From contig JANBVO010000037.1 in the NCBI GenBank assembly GCA_030052745.1, positions 334,865 through 398,864 of the forward strand: DNA of 64,000 nucleotides, read 5' to 3'. This DNA is from Pleurostoma richardsiae. Taxonomy: Eukaryota > Ascomycota > Sordariomycetes > Calosphaeriales > Pleurostomataceae. Under the pieces are notes generated by a model, which was given only the letters and a program-made list of their open reading frames with translations, ran no database searches and was not told where the DNA came from. Both the position numbers and the translations under genes were made by a program. Positions 31,727 through 45,218 of this stretch are shown piece by piece; the stretch's first letter is position 1; the number at the start of each line of letters is the position of its first letter.

Positions 31727-33724
31727 ATGACAGCATCAAGCACAATGGAGTCCGATAATGCATTCCCAAACAGCCGGCTTTCGCCGCCCACCGCCCAATT
31801 CGCCCGGATACTGCTGGACTCGCCGCGGGTCTGGATTGTCTTGGCTGGCATTGTCTGTCTTTTGCTGACTGGTCTTACCCGATTCCTGAAATTATCGATG
31901 CGAAAAAGACTGAAGTTGAAGAACATGGTCCTTGCTGATGAGGTGTCCGGTCCTGGAGCTCGGGCTCTCGAGTATTGTTATCATCCGCGAGAGGTGATGC
32001 TCAAGGGCTACAAACAGTTTGGTGACGAGGTGTACGGCATGGATACCAGAGATGGTGAGTGAAAGATGCCACGTCCTCTCCTAGGACCCGGCTAACTAGG
32101 ACTCGACTCAGGCACCAAGGTCGTGATTCCACCAAGCTTCCTAGACGACTTGAAGAGTCATCCCCACTTGAGCTTCAAGCTGTCGATAGACAATGTAGGT
32201 ACATGATGGCTACATGCTAAAATTACTATTATCTAAGTAGAAGATTTTATTATGCTGACCAAGGTCTGCAGGATATGCAAACAAAATACACTTATTTTGG
32301 AGGACCCCCAGAGCATGTGATACATGCGGTCAAGGGGGGAATGACTGCATTGCTCCGTGAGAATTCTCTAAACGTACATCAAGCTGCAGGGAAAACTAAC
32401 ATTGATAGCTGCATACACGCCGATTCTACACAAGATGGTCCAGGAAAACATGCCTCAGATGTTGGGACGGTACGGAGGTAGGCAGCCTTTTCACCTCAAC
32501 AGCCGTGTTTCGCCAACCAGTGCCATGCTAAGTCAGCCTTCTCTGCGAAACTACAGACTGGACGAAAGTCAAAGTGCATGACCACATCCTACGACTCACA
32601 GGTACCAATAATGCGCGAGTTTTCCAGAGCACTGCTGCGAGTCTGGACGATGAATGGGTCGCAGCATCGACCGCATACGTTGTGACGACCTTCGATTGCA
32701 TCAAAGCGCTGAAAGAATGGCCGCCTTTTCTGCGACCAATCGTCTACCGGCTTATTCCGGAGCGTGCTGCGATCAAGGAGCAGTGGCGCATAGGTCGAAA
32801 GCGGGTATCACAGTCGTTGCTACAGAGACAGCGGAAAGGGTGTAACCTGGAAGAGCCTCCATCGATGCTGGACCTCCTCAGCTCTGGTAAGAACGAGCAG
32901 TTTGCTACTGATATTGAGAAGCAATTGCTCTATCAGATGACACTGGTCGCGGTTGGTACGGTCACTACATTCTCATCCATCATACAAGCGATCTACGACC
33001 TGGTTGCGCACCCTGACTATATTCCTGCACTCCGCGAAGAACTCCGTTCTGTCCCGCGCAATGATGATGGTACTTTCAATAAGGAATCTATCAGCGCCAT
33101 GAAGAAACTTGACAGTTTCATCAAGGAGAGCCAACGGCTTTCTGCACCTGACTTGAGTGAGTTCTGATGCCACGCGGAAACGACCTTAGCCGCACAAGGT
33201 GCCTCTTACTGACTCAACAAAGGTACTTTTCAACGTGGAGCGACTGAAGATCTGGTTCTGCCCGACGGAACCTTCGTCCCGAAAGGCACGAAGCTCGAGG
33301 TGAACACCGCCTCGATACATGTGGATGAGAAACACTACGAGAATCCGCTCCAGTTCGACGGCCTACGGTACTACAAGATGCGACAGCGGCCAGGCGAGGA
33401 GAACAAGCACCTATATTACAGCGTCGGCAAGAATGACTTATCCTTCGGCTATGGTCGTCACGCTTGTCCTGGTCGGTACCTCGGGCACCTCAATATCAAG
33501 CTAGTCCTGGCCGAGCTCCTGGTAAACTATGACCTAAAGCTCGTCCCAGGGCAGTCAAGAGCCAAGAATTTCGACTTTGAAGCTTTAGTAAGTTATAATT
33601 CGCATTTTATGATCTTGCTTAGGCACGTGGGAAGTTAATTAAATTAACCTTCTCCCTTTAGTCCTCACCTGATGCAGATTATGAGATATTATTGAAGAGC
33701 AGGGAACCGGGGTCAAGCATCTGA
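31727..33724 (+). CDS. Cytochrome P450 monooxygenase
   Basis: Membrane-anchored haem monooxygenase of 530 residues in seven exons (31727-32054, 32112-32194, 32272-32356, 32409-32477, 32557-33156, 33223-33587, 33662-33724). The N-terminal anchor is VWIVLAGIVCLLLTGLTRFL. The I-helix stretch is VAVGTVTTFSS, the ExxR motif is KESQRL, and the haem loop is SFGYGRHACPGRYLG with the ligand Cys at about 470. The last exon adds the expected C-terminal strand (YEILLKSREPGSSI). The closest relations in memory are fungal P450s of the ent-kaurene oxidase/CYP68-like type. The I-helix lacks the usual acidic residue before Thr. It needs a cytochrome P450 reductase coded elsewhere. Confidence 0.93.
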
Positions 33725-34585
33725 GCGGCCCAGCAAGGCGACGATGTGAGTTCTTCTAGGAATTGTAATTCATCAGACATGCATTGGGGCTCTCTACGTA
33801 TCTTTCTGCTATAATATTAGACGCGACCGAAGGCATTTCCATACGTAGCACAACGCTTCTGCACAGTAAACTCGCAAGGGAGGACGGGCACTCTGTTACA
33901 GGTAACCATATCTAGTTCCACTAAGAACTCCATAGGGTCCTTCCGGACTCTAGTTCTCCCTAGTGCTGTCACATTGACATTGTTTCCCCCCCTCTTGTCA
34001 TTCTTTAGTCTTATTTTCTGTCCTGTCCGAGCCAAAGGGTCGCTAGGGGTGTCTGTAGATCCACGTACCAAATACAGTACGCCGTATCCGGTGCACATTT
34101 CACTTCGAGCCTTACCCACCTATCTCCTCTCCAAAGCCATGACGGTTGGGATCTCGTAACAGGCGATAACGGCTGTCACCTTAGCACGCCGTGGAGTCCC
34201 GGCGCCGGCAACTCAACAGGGAGGGCGGGAATCCGGAATCCGGATTCCGGATTCCCGTGCCACCTTACCGTATCTCAACCCCCGTTTCCGCCGAGACAGC
34301 GCAACGAAACCGATTGTGGATTCAGGGAAGCCGGGTCCGACGAACTCGGAGAATAGCAAAGAGAGGTACAGGAAATGGTTCGACGTAGCGAGATGCGGAA
34401 GGCTGCCGACGATACACTAGTGTTTATCGTCATCGGATCTGGCCGAATTAGTTGGTGCTACTTCGCCTCTAGAGACGATACAGAAGAAGGGATCAGTACA
34501 TGAATGGATCAATGCTCCCTAAGCCTCTGTAGAAAGTCGAGAAGTTTAGTTACACGAAAACACGGGCAAGTTAAGGTAAAGTATC
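33725..34585. promoter_or_regulatory. Upstream region of the FAD monooxygenase
   Basis: 861 bp between P450 and the monooxygenase, same strand. It holds the perfect 32-bp palindrome at 34226-34257. Other short frames are not convincing. Confidence 0.5.
34226..34257. promoter_or_regulatory. Perfect 32-bp palindrome with overlapping CGG-N3-CCG sites
   Basis: The two 16-base halves are exact reverse complements. Inside are CGGAATCCG (34234-34242) and its reverse complement CGGATTCCG (34241-34249), flanked by CGGGAATCCG and CGGATTCCCG. Inverted CGG triplets are the classical target of Zn2Cys6 dimers. It lies about 330 bp before the monooxygenase ATG. Confidence 0.65.
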
Positions 34586-36521
34586 ATGGAAGAACGCCGA
34601 ATATTCTGTGCAATTGTCGGCGCCGGGATGACGGGTGTTGCCCTTGCCGACAGGATTCTTGCGACGCACACGCTCCGCCGGGATGAGTTCGTCATTTTCG
34701 ACAAGAACACAGACTTTGGAGGCGTTTGGGAAACCAATATCTACCCAGGCGTGGCCTGTGATATTCCAAGTCATGCGTATGTCATGAAGACGTACCTCAA
34801 TCCCAGTAAGCAAATATGTTCCATAAGATTTGTGACTTACCTCTCTCTCCGGCCGCCAGTTAACTTTTGGGTGTTCTAGACTGGTCCAAGAAGTACTCCG
34901 AGGGTCGAGAGATCCAGCAGTATTACGCGAACTGGGCCGACAACCGTCGCCTTCGCGAAAATACCGTCTTCAACGTTCTAGTGCACGAGGCCCGCTGGAA
35001 CGAAGACTCACTATTGTGGGAGATCTTGCTTGAGGACCGCGCTTCTGGTGTCAAGACGAAGTGGGTAGCTAATGTGCTGTTCGACAACGGCGGTGGCTTT
35101 TACCGCGCCAAATATGCCAACATCCCCGGCCGCGAGACCTTCAGGGGCGAACAGTGGCACACCGCACACTGGCCAGCTGATGCGGACGTCCGGGGTAAGC
35201 GCGTTGCCGTGATCGGGACCGGGCCCAGTGCTGCTCAGACAGCCCCGAGAATCCAACCCTTCGTTAAGGAGCTGCACATGTACCAGCGTAGTTGCGGGCA
35301 TGTCCTCCCGCGGAACAACCACGAGATACCGGCGTGGAAGAGGTTTCTCTTTCGCTGGTGTTATCCGCTCCTGTGGCTTTACCACATCACATGGTTTATC
35401 TTCGTATGTCGGCTCTCGAGGAGACTGCTGCTCACCAGAGGACAAGAGGACTAACATTCCCATTACACAGTTCGATAGGACGAGGCGTATGTGGATAAGC
35501 GGGACCGAGGAGAACAAGGCATGCCACCAAGCCTGCATTGACTTCCTCGAAAGAGAAGTGAAGGATCCTGTTTTACGCGAAAAGCTCCGGCCGACGACCG
35601 AGTTCGGCTGCAAGCGTGTGCTCTTCCTCGACGACTGGTACTCCATGTACAACGAGCGCAATGTCGAACTTGTTACCGAGAAACCTCTACGCATTACAGA
35701 ACATGGCATTGTTTCGAAGTTGCCCCACGCGCTCTCGGACGAAGAACGTGCCGCCCAACCTGTCGGTTCATACCAGCAGAAGACCTCAGAGCCGGACGTT
35801 GACGAGGTTGAACGCAAGGTTGACGTCTTGATCTGGGCTACGGGCTTCGACATGAATGATTCCGGTGGCCACTTTCAGATCTACGGCGAGAAGGGCATTA
35901 ATCTTTCGCAGACTTGGAAGGACTATCCAGAGACGTACTGGAGTAAGTCATACCATATCCTCGCAATCTCAGATCTAGATCCCGGAGCTCACAGGGGCTG
36001 ACCGTAGACCATCTTAGGTGTTGCCGTGACAAAATTCCCTAATCTCTTCTTGACTCTCGGGCCCAACTCCGTCAACTACTGGTCCAACATCACGACCGTT
36101 TGTGAGATGCAGATCAACTACCACTGCAAAATATTGAAGCACATCAAAAAGGAATTGGAGACGTCGCAGTATGCCCTCTATCCTGATACGGCCGTACAGA
36201 GGAAGTTCAACGACTGGCTCAGGGATAATCGCACTGCCCCTGGAACTCCGTCGTTCCTGGCCAGCCATTGCGCAACCTACCACAAGGTAAGCGTATTTGC
36301 TGCTGCACCTTGCAGTGGAAAACAGCCGTCGAATAGTCTGCTAATACAACTTATGATAGACACCATCTGGCGCAACACCGATGTACAACCACCTACGACT
36401 TTGGGACACCTATTGGAAATTGCGGTCCGTTCAATGGAGGGACTTCGTGGAAGTCCGCAAGCCCAAATTGGACTTGGATAATTGCCCTGTTTACAAGGAT
36501 ACATGTAACATCCCAGCCTAG
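34586..36521 (+). CDS. FAD-dependent Baeyer-Villiger-type monooxygenase
   Basis: Class B flavoprotein monooxygenase of 548 residues in five exons (34586-34805, 34880-35403, 35471-35942, 36018-36286, 36360-36521). The FAD Rossmann motif is AIVGAGMTGVALA at residues 9-20; the Baeyer-Villiger fingerprint FxGxxxHxxxWP is FRGEQWHTAHWP at about 161-172; and the NADP Rossmann motif is VAVIGTGPSAAQ at about 182-193. A late DVLIWATGFD motif is also present. It should insert oxygen next to a ketone to form an ester or lactone. Two esterases follow within 5 kb, which suits hydrolysis of that product. The substrate is unknown; relatives act on cyclic ketones, steroids and polyketide intermediates. Confidence 0.92.
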
Positions 36522-36810
36522 TCAGGAAGCTCCAATCCAGAGACAAGCAATACATGCATGCAGAAGGCCTCTTCGTGGGCGAACTTGAGCATAGTATTAA
36601 ACCTTATCGCCACAAAGCTCTGAATTCTGACTGTCAAAGACTCAATCCTACTACTGGATAGAACCCTTCCCCTGGAGGCCATGATGGCTTGCACGAAATC
36701 CGGTCTTTCCATTTCACAATGTCACGGCCTTCATGAACGTAAAGCAGACTGTGCGGCGGATCGAGTCATATAAGGAAGCCTTGCAACGGACGGACCTTGT
36801 CTGTAACCCT

Positions 36811-38729
<1,919 letters not shown>

Positions 38730-39260
38730 GGTTGTCGCCTTCGCTTGGATTCAAGCCCTCGCGACTCCTCGTGACGGCGTGATGTGTGGCTCAAGCAGGC
38801 TAGAAGAGCAGGGTGATTCCAGACACGCGTTGTACACACGTATGCACATGTGCAGTTTCCCTATGCCGGTGGCAGCTCAAAGTCGTCGCAACGATACGGA
38901 AAACCCCTCAGCATAGGTATGCAATGCAATGGATCTTTCCTTATCCTGCCCTCTCCTCGGCTTCGAGAGTAGAGCAGTTGCGGGGGTACTGCTCCGCCCC
39001 ACATGTTCTATCCGGATTCCGACCAGGGGTAGGGGACCGGTCCGGGACAGGGAACGATTCCCGAGCCTTTGAGCTTGCATTCCGAGAGCATCCCGGTAGG
39101 TTCTTTGCGTATAGGTGACATTGATATTACGGGGACGGTTCTTTCGTAACAATGTCTACCGTGTTGCCGAGTGTTCTCAATTTATAGGCGACGGGTTTCT
39201 CCGTGCGCAGAGGGGGAGAATTTGACAGAGACTTAGCGCATAGTGGGAATGCACCCGAAA
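38730..39260. promoter_or_regulatory. Divergent promoter of two esterase genes with CGGATTCCG site
   Basis: 531 bp between the start codons of the type-B carboxylesterase and the HSL-type esterase. An exact CGGATTCCG lies at 39013-39021, roughly midway, followed by ACCGGTCCGGGAC. The site matches the core of the monooxygenase palindrome. Confidence 0.55.
39013..39021. promoter_or_regulatory. CGG-N3-CCG element in the esterase divergent promoter
   Basis: Exact CGGATTCCG, 284 bp from the minus-strand start and 240 bp from the plus-strand start. It is proposed as a Zn2Cys6 binding site because of the same sequence in other promoters of the cluster. Confidence 0.5.
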
Positions 39261-40471
39261 ATGGGCTCCTCAGCGCCTGAGTCTTCAGCATGGCTGGACT
39301 TGGGTCACATGGACCCAATCCTGAAGGAGGTGAGGACTGTATACCAGGCAATCCGGATAGGCACACCGAGCTACCGGCCCAAATACCGCTGACATCACGT
39401 CTGGTAGATAATTAAAAACAGCCAGACGCCCGCCTTGGCAAAAGCCCCCGACATTGCTACCATTGTCCCAACCCGTGCGGCCTGGAATCCCCGGTTCAAG
39501 GCACTCGCCGATGCAGTTGTTGCCAGCGCGAATGGTACAGTGACAGCCGACGAGGTTGCCATTCCGCGGCGAGACGGTGGCTCCTCGCGTGCACTGCTGT
39601 ATAAGCCGCGAAACAGCTTGAATGATGACAGCCCTGTCGGGCGGCCTCTTGTCATCTTCATCCACGGGGGAGGTTTTGTCTATGGGGCACCCGAGATGGA
39701 GGCGCCGAACGCCGTGGGTGCCGTCAGGGCTTACGGATGCATTGCGCTCTGCCTAAGCTATAGACTGGCACCTGAGCATAAGTTTCCTGCTGCGACAGAT
39801 GACTGCTGGGATGCGCTCAAGTGGGTAAGCCCTTCCCCTTTCTCCCACCCTACTGGGCCCTTATGCTGACCGAGCGACTCGCGCACGCGTAGATTGCGCA
39901 GAATGCGTCTAGCCTTGGAGCAGATTTGAGCAAGGGTTTTGTGTTAGGTGGCACATCTGCAGGTGGCAACGTCACCGCAGTTCTGTCGCACCTGGCGCGT
40001 GAAGAGAAGCTGTCTCCGCCCCTGACAGGCCTGTACCTGAACGTGCCGCTGCTGTTGGCGCCGGAGGCAGTGCGACCGGAGCACCAGGCCCTCTACCTCA
40101 GTAGAGAGCAGAACGCGTTCGCGCCAGTCCTCAACAAGGCTTTTATGGACATGTACACTGAGGCCTATGCACCGGACGACGTGCAGGTGTCGCACGTTTG
40201 GAGCCCTATCAACTGGCCCGGTGGTAGCGGGAAGGCGCACGCTGGCCTGCCGCCGACGTACTTCCAGGTCTGTGGCCTGGATCCCCTTCGTGACGAGGCT
40301 CTGATATACGAGCGCGTGCTGCGTTGTGAATATGGCATTCCGACCTTGGTCGATTTGTACCCGGGACTGCCACACATGTTCGTGCCTAACTTTCCTGGGC
40401 ATCCGTCGAGTAAGAAATACCCGAGGGATACAATAAGTGGGATAGGCTGGCTGTTGCGTGGTGGGAAATGA
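39261..40471 (+). CDS. Alpha/beta hydrolase, HSL/lipase-like esterase
   Basis: Hormone-sensitive-lipase-type esterase of 348 residues in three exons (39261-39329, 39426-39824, 39893-40471). The oxyanion motif is VIFIHGGGFVYGAPE, followed by LSYRLAPEHKFPA; the nucleophile is in LGGTSAGGNVT, where family GDSAGG has become GTSAGG. The acid is in GLDPLRDEALIYE and the His in YPGLPHMFV. The first exon and its 96-bp intron are inferred from splice signals; the acceptor at 39425 keeps the frame. The enzyme should act on short or medium acyl esters or lactones in the cytosol. It is the second esterase beside the Baeyer-Villiger enzyme. Confidence 0.9.
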
Positions 40472-41102
40472 GAGGGGAAATCCCAGAGACTGGAAGAGAC
40501 TGCAATGAGAGCCCCTAAGTTGCGTCTGTATGCCGCAGCACTGGATCGATGACGTGCCAGTAAATGTGTATAAAGTATTGCTACCTTCTTTGTCTCCCTA
40601 TTAAATATTCGTGTTGTAGTAGAATGCTGCTATAGAGTATGGAATCAAGCCGTGTGTTCTGCGAGTCAAGACTTCGACCTAATGACAAAAGGCGCGTACG
40701 GTAGGAGAATCAAGCACCTGTGGCCAGTTACGGGACATAAGGTACAGAAAAGTTCGGCCATTTCCTTCAGTGAGTAACCTACAGGTACCTATGCATCATA
40801 CGGTCAACTTCCGGACGTGGGAGCTCCAGGGTTCCGGAGCCGGTGGGACGGCAGTGAAGGACCCCGGAGCCTAGCGCAGTCCGACGAAATCTCCCGTCTA
40901 CTGCCTCCTCCCTAACAGATATGCGCGAGGGCTAAGAGCTGCCGCACTTCCCCAAGGTACTGATCTAGGGCGCAGAACCAACTTAGACTCCTATCTGAGC
41001 ACCGTTTCTGCAAGTTTAGTTACATGTCCAAGTTTTTCCACTGCCAGCTGTGCTCTACAGGTGTTTCAAAGATACAGCCTGTTCATCTCTAGCACAAAAG
41101 CC
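40472..41102. other. Intergenic region upstream of MDR reductase
   Basis: 631 bp with scattered TTCCGGA and CCGG strings (about 40809 and 40832), but no exact copy of the nine-base cluster element. No gene is seen. Confidence 0.4.
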
Positions 41103-42360
41103 ATGGTCCAAAACAAAGCACTTGTATTCACTGAGGTGCCCGAAACGCTCCCGGTCGCAGGGAAGCACCTGCAAATCCACGCAACCGACTTCGACCCTGA
41201 CGCACCGCCGCCAGCCGGCGGCTTCACCGCGAGGGTGCTGTACGCGTCTTTCGACCCGTACCTTCGGCACCGGCTTGTTGCCCCCGAAGCAGCACGAGAT
41301 GGCTTCGAGCCGCTCCCTGTGGGGAGTGTGATCCCGAACACCGTGTTGGCGAAGGTGTTGAGGTCCGACGCGGTGGGCCTCGCGCCGGGGTCACTGGTCA
41401 TCGGCATGGCACCGATCCAGGAATACATCACCATTCCAGGCGAGGTGGCATCGCAGTTCCACCCCTTGGACAGCCCGGAAGGGGTAGACCCCAAGCTATT
41501 CCTGGGACCGCTCGGGATGCCTGGCCTAACTGCCTACGCCGGGTTGTACGAGATCGGGCGGCCCAAGCGCGGGGAGACCATCTTCGTGTCGGCTGCTACC
41601 GGCGCGGTGGGCCAGATGGTCGGCCAGCTCGCGAAGCGTGAGGGTCTTAGGGTGATTGGAAGCGCGGGGAGTGATGAGAAGGTTAAGCTGTTGACGGAGG
41701 TGTTCAAGTTCGACGGTGCCTTCAATCACCGTGACGGCGATGTCAGGGCCCATCTCGAACGCCTAGCTCCGGATGGAATTGACAGTAGGTAACTGCTATT
41801 CATCCATTCATTTTGTTCATGAACGGGCGTAGCCCGTGGGACGTATGAATGCCGTCTCGAAATCATTGCACACCATCATACTTACGCTGTTGTGCAGTTT
41901 ACTATGATAACGTTGGGGGTGAGCAACTTGAGGCGGCAGTCAACTCCATGAAACCCCTGGGTAGAATAGGTGAGGCCCCCCCTTCCTTGTCAAGTCTCCA
42001 ATGGCACAGACTTTAGTTCATTCTGCTCGAAGATGCGAATGGCATACTAAAAGGTCCCCAGTCGCGTGCGGGTATTCATCCCAGTACAATGTCCCTGCCA
42101 GCCAACAATACGGCATTCGTACCACAAGCCAGGTGATAGGGAAGCGCATCACGTGGCGCGGGATGAGTGTCTTCGACGACGGTCTGGGTGAGAAGTACCG
42201 CGGCGAGCACCAAGAGAAAGTCGGCAGGTGGATCAGCGAGGGCAGCCTCGAGGTCGTGCTCAGTGAGACGAAGGATATCGATAATGCACCGGAAGGGCTT
42301 ATCCAGCTGTTCGCGGGCAGGAATATCGGTAAATCTCTTCTTAACTTTGGCGTCGTCTAG
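41103..42360 (+). CDS. MDR-family NADP-dependent alkenal/enone reductase
   Basis: Zinc-free medium-chain reductase of the leukotriene B4 12-hydroxydehydrogenase / prostaglandin reductase type. Three exons (41103-41784, 41898-41969, 42062-42360) give 350 residues. Motifs are the N-terminal ASFDPYLRHRL, LGPLGMPGLTAYAGL, the cofactor loop SAATGAVGQMVGQLAK, DIYYDNVGGEQLEAA and MSVFDDGLG near the end. The second intron's acceptor (CCCCAG, 42061) restores GRIVACGYSSQYN. It should reduce alpha,beta-unsaturated aldehydes or ketones with NADPH. Its stop is only 207 bp from the stop of the regulator gene on the other strand. Confidence 0.92.
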
Positions 42361-42567
42361 GTGGTGGACTTCCCGTCTTTGGCCGGCCGCGTGCAGAGAG
42401 CCTGTGCGTTCCAGGTGTCGCAAGCTTTCCGCGTTGATGGCTTCAATAGCACGATATGCATGCAGACTTTCTGCCGCAATGGGAGTTATTTGGACAGACC
42501 GTGGCGAGGGAGGGCTGTCGCACAAGGTCGTGTATCTCTCCTTAGTTTCCTTAGCAAGGATACGCCA

Positions 42568-45218
42568 TCATAGCAGATCTGCAGCTGGCTGCGTAAAGAA
42601 AAGCTCCCAGTTGACCTGCTGATCGAAAAAGAGGGGATCTATCAGCGCGCCGCTACCCGGCATCAATAGGTCCTGGCTGTGGTGAGCCAGTGGATCCGTG
42701 CCCATCTCCTCCCCTTGATGGTGATATCCGTTGACTGCATTGCCTGAATATCTGCCCGAGAAGGTCATCATTCCAGAGGTTGGCCGGCGGATATCCTGGC
42801 CCTGCGAAGAAGGAGCCCCTTGAGCCGGTTGAGCCTTCTGGCTGTCCTCCACTTGTCGAGCATCTGCCGTCCCCGGTGGGCAGAGGGACCTCTCGGCAAA
42901 ATCGGTATAGAGACTCAACAGAGATGTGCATAGTTGCCGGATTTCCATGATGGAATGCAAGGACTGGGCGGGCTCCTCCAGCCCTTTTGCAATGTCCTGC
43001 AAGATTCTGAGATCCATCGTATCGGATGTCTCGATGGCGTTTGTGAAAACAAAGTACAGTGGCCGTAGCGGAAATAGGGGTACAACCCTGTCAGGGAGTC
43101 GAGGTCAGCATCCTGCTTCTATGCAATGCGAACACAGCAAGAGCAGAAATATCTCACCAGGCTAAAGAGCTGATGTAGCGATCACGGTATGGCGCTCGGG
43201 ACATGGCGTCCAGAAGGGCCTTGAGGGTGAGCAGGGACCTTCTTGCGTTCTCCAGACATTGCCGATGTGCGCTGGGGTCTTCACCCGTTGCGCCTAACCG
43301 CGTGATAGACGTCATCATGGAATAGTATATGAAATCAATGGTCTGCCATTCAAATTGTAGGTAAGCATCATTTAGGGATTGCGGTCGGGCTCGATACTAC
43401 CGTTCCATCGTTAACAAATCATCGACTACTTCAGTGTCATTGTCATCCTGCCAACCAGGTCAGCTCACCTCTTGCGATTGTGCCCGCGTGTTCCTCATCT
43501 GCTGACGGAGACCCCGTATTCTCGCCGTGTCCATCTGATTCCGCTGCCCTGGAGCTGCGAGCTTGCGCGTCTCGTGGATGATGACCTCCTGCACCTCCGA
43601 GAATGACAACAGAATGTCTAACATGGCGTCCCCGGGCTTTTCAATGTCCAGAACAGAGCGGTCAATGTCCATCCTGGCTAGGCAGGCCGGCTGGTAGTTG
43701 TTGGCGGACAGGGCTGTGTCGAAGATGTAGGAGCGGATACATGCCAGCCGCAGGGCTGTCAGGTCACCGGGGCCGAACCCGCCCAGCTCTGACATCGACC
43801 GGCCTCGGAGCGCCGCGCCCACCCGGCATGCAAGCGTGTTGAGCTTCCAACACATGCGCATGCGACCAATGTCTTGCATCAGCAGGGTCTTTTGCGGGGA
43901 ACATGAGCAGCAGTCAGCATCAGCGCGACGGCCCCAGTCAAATGTCAAGTGCAAAGCAAAGAGAGGTATGGAACGGAAAGTCGGGGAGAACAGGCACGTA
44001 CACCTGACTGGAGCGCATAGAGTAGTGAGACATCAGGCCGCACCGTCGTGTCGAGATGGGCGACCGCGGCAATGACGTTGTCTCGGTAACGCTTCTTGGA
44101 GCGCAGCAGCTCGCGGCGCATCTCAGGGCTGGGGCTAGAGTCAAGCGCGGTGAGGAAGGAGTAGGCGACATGGTTCACGCAGATAAGATACTGGATGCGC
44201 TGCTGCCCGTGGACCGTGCAGTCGATGAGGCCCAGGACCATCTGTTCGAGCGACACACTAGTAGTGCTTGCGAACAGGCCGAGGAAATAGCTCGTCGCTG
44301 CCCCGTTTGAGCTCTCCATCGACGCGCCCTTGACTTTGGAATTGTCAGCGAAGGAGTCAAAGAGAAGGGACTAGATAATCTAGACTAGGAAGGTTCTGTG
44401 AACTCACCGTGTAGCAGGAGATGCAGGAACTCTGCGCTGGGGTACATGCTAGGCTCATAGAAGTTGGGTCTGTTCTCTCTGTCAGTGTCTAGCTCGGGCT
44501 CAGCCATGGCCTGCTTGGCGAGCCAGATGGCCGACTCGAGCACACTCTGGCGCTCTGCGTTTATAGCACGGCCTCGTATCAAGCCACCAGCCGGTCTTAG
44601 ATACCGGTTGAGATCAAGCGAGGCAAGCACCTGGTCCTCTGGGCTCTGACCCTCGTCGTCCTGCAGCGGCGGTTGAGGGGGATGACCCTGCCGCAGCTGA
44701 TCGATTGGAGATGGCGCCGGTCGCTTCCGACTAGGCTGTTGCCCGTCTCTAGACGCGATGTCCCGGGAAAGCGGCGACGGTGGCCAGTCCAGGGCCTGTT
44801 CCTGCCGCTGCTCTGACGATGCCGGTGTCATGACGCCGGAGTTGGTGGAACCTGCCGCTGCCGAGGGCCGCCGCGGACGGGGTTCGACCGAGCGGGCAGG
44901 AGAGGCACGCCCGAGCGACTCCTCCAAACGGGACATGCGTTCCAGTACGGCATCGAGCCGATCCTTGCCAGGGCCCGACCTGTTGCTTATCAGCCATAAG
45001 CAAGGGGACACGTGTGGAGAGGGAGCATACGCATTCCGGGCCTGTGCCGTTTGCCTGGGCCGGCGCCGCAGACAGGCCACCTTAGCAGTCGCGCAGTTGA
45101 AACACGGATCATTCCTGTCGCATCGCGTCTACAAACAAGTGCAACGTCAGTCCTGACTTGCCTGGTGCAGAGTTTGATATCACAAGACCTTCTTAGCATG
45201 ACAGAGATCGCACTGCAT
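42568..45218 (-). CDS. Zn2Cys6 transcription factor of the oxidative cluster
   Basis: Fungal binuclear zinc cluster regulator. Seven exons (45218-45189, 45128-45031, 44979-44408, 44333-44002, 43888-43469, 43396-43158, 43087-42568) give 736 residues. Spliced exons 1-2 rebuild CDLCHAKKTRCDRNDPCFNC followed by six residues and a last Cys, the exact CX2CX6CX5CX2CX6C pattern. A coiled coil follows (DRLDAVLERMSRLEESL), then the fungal-specific middle region. The first donor (GTCTTG) is weak. The start used here puts the cluster at residue 3; an 82-codon frame upstream (45280-45528) may be a further exon, but no phase-compatible join was found. It probably controls the surrounding catabolic genes. 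Confidence 0.85.
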
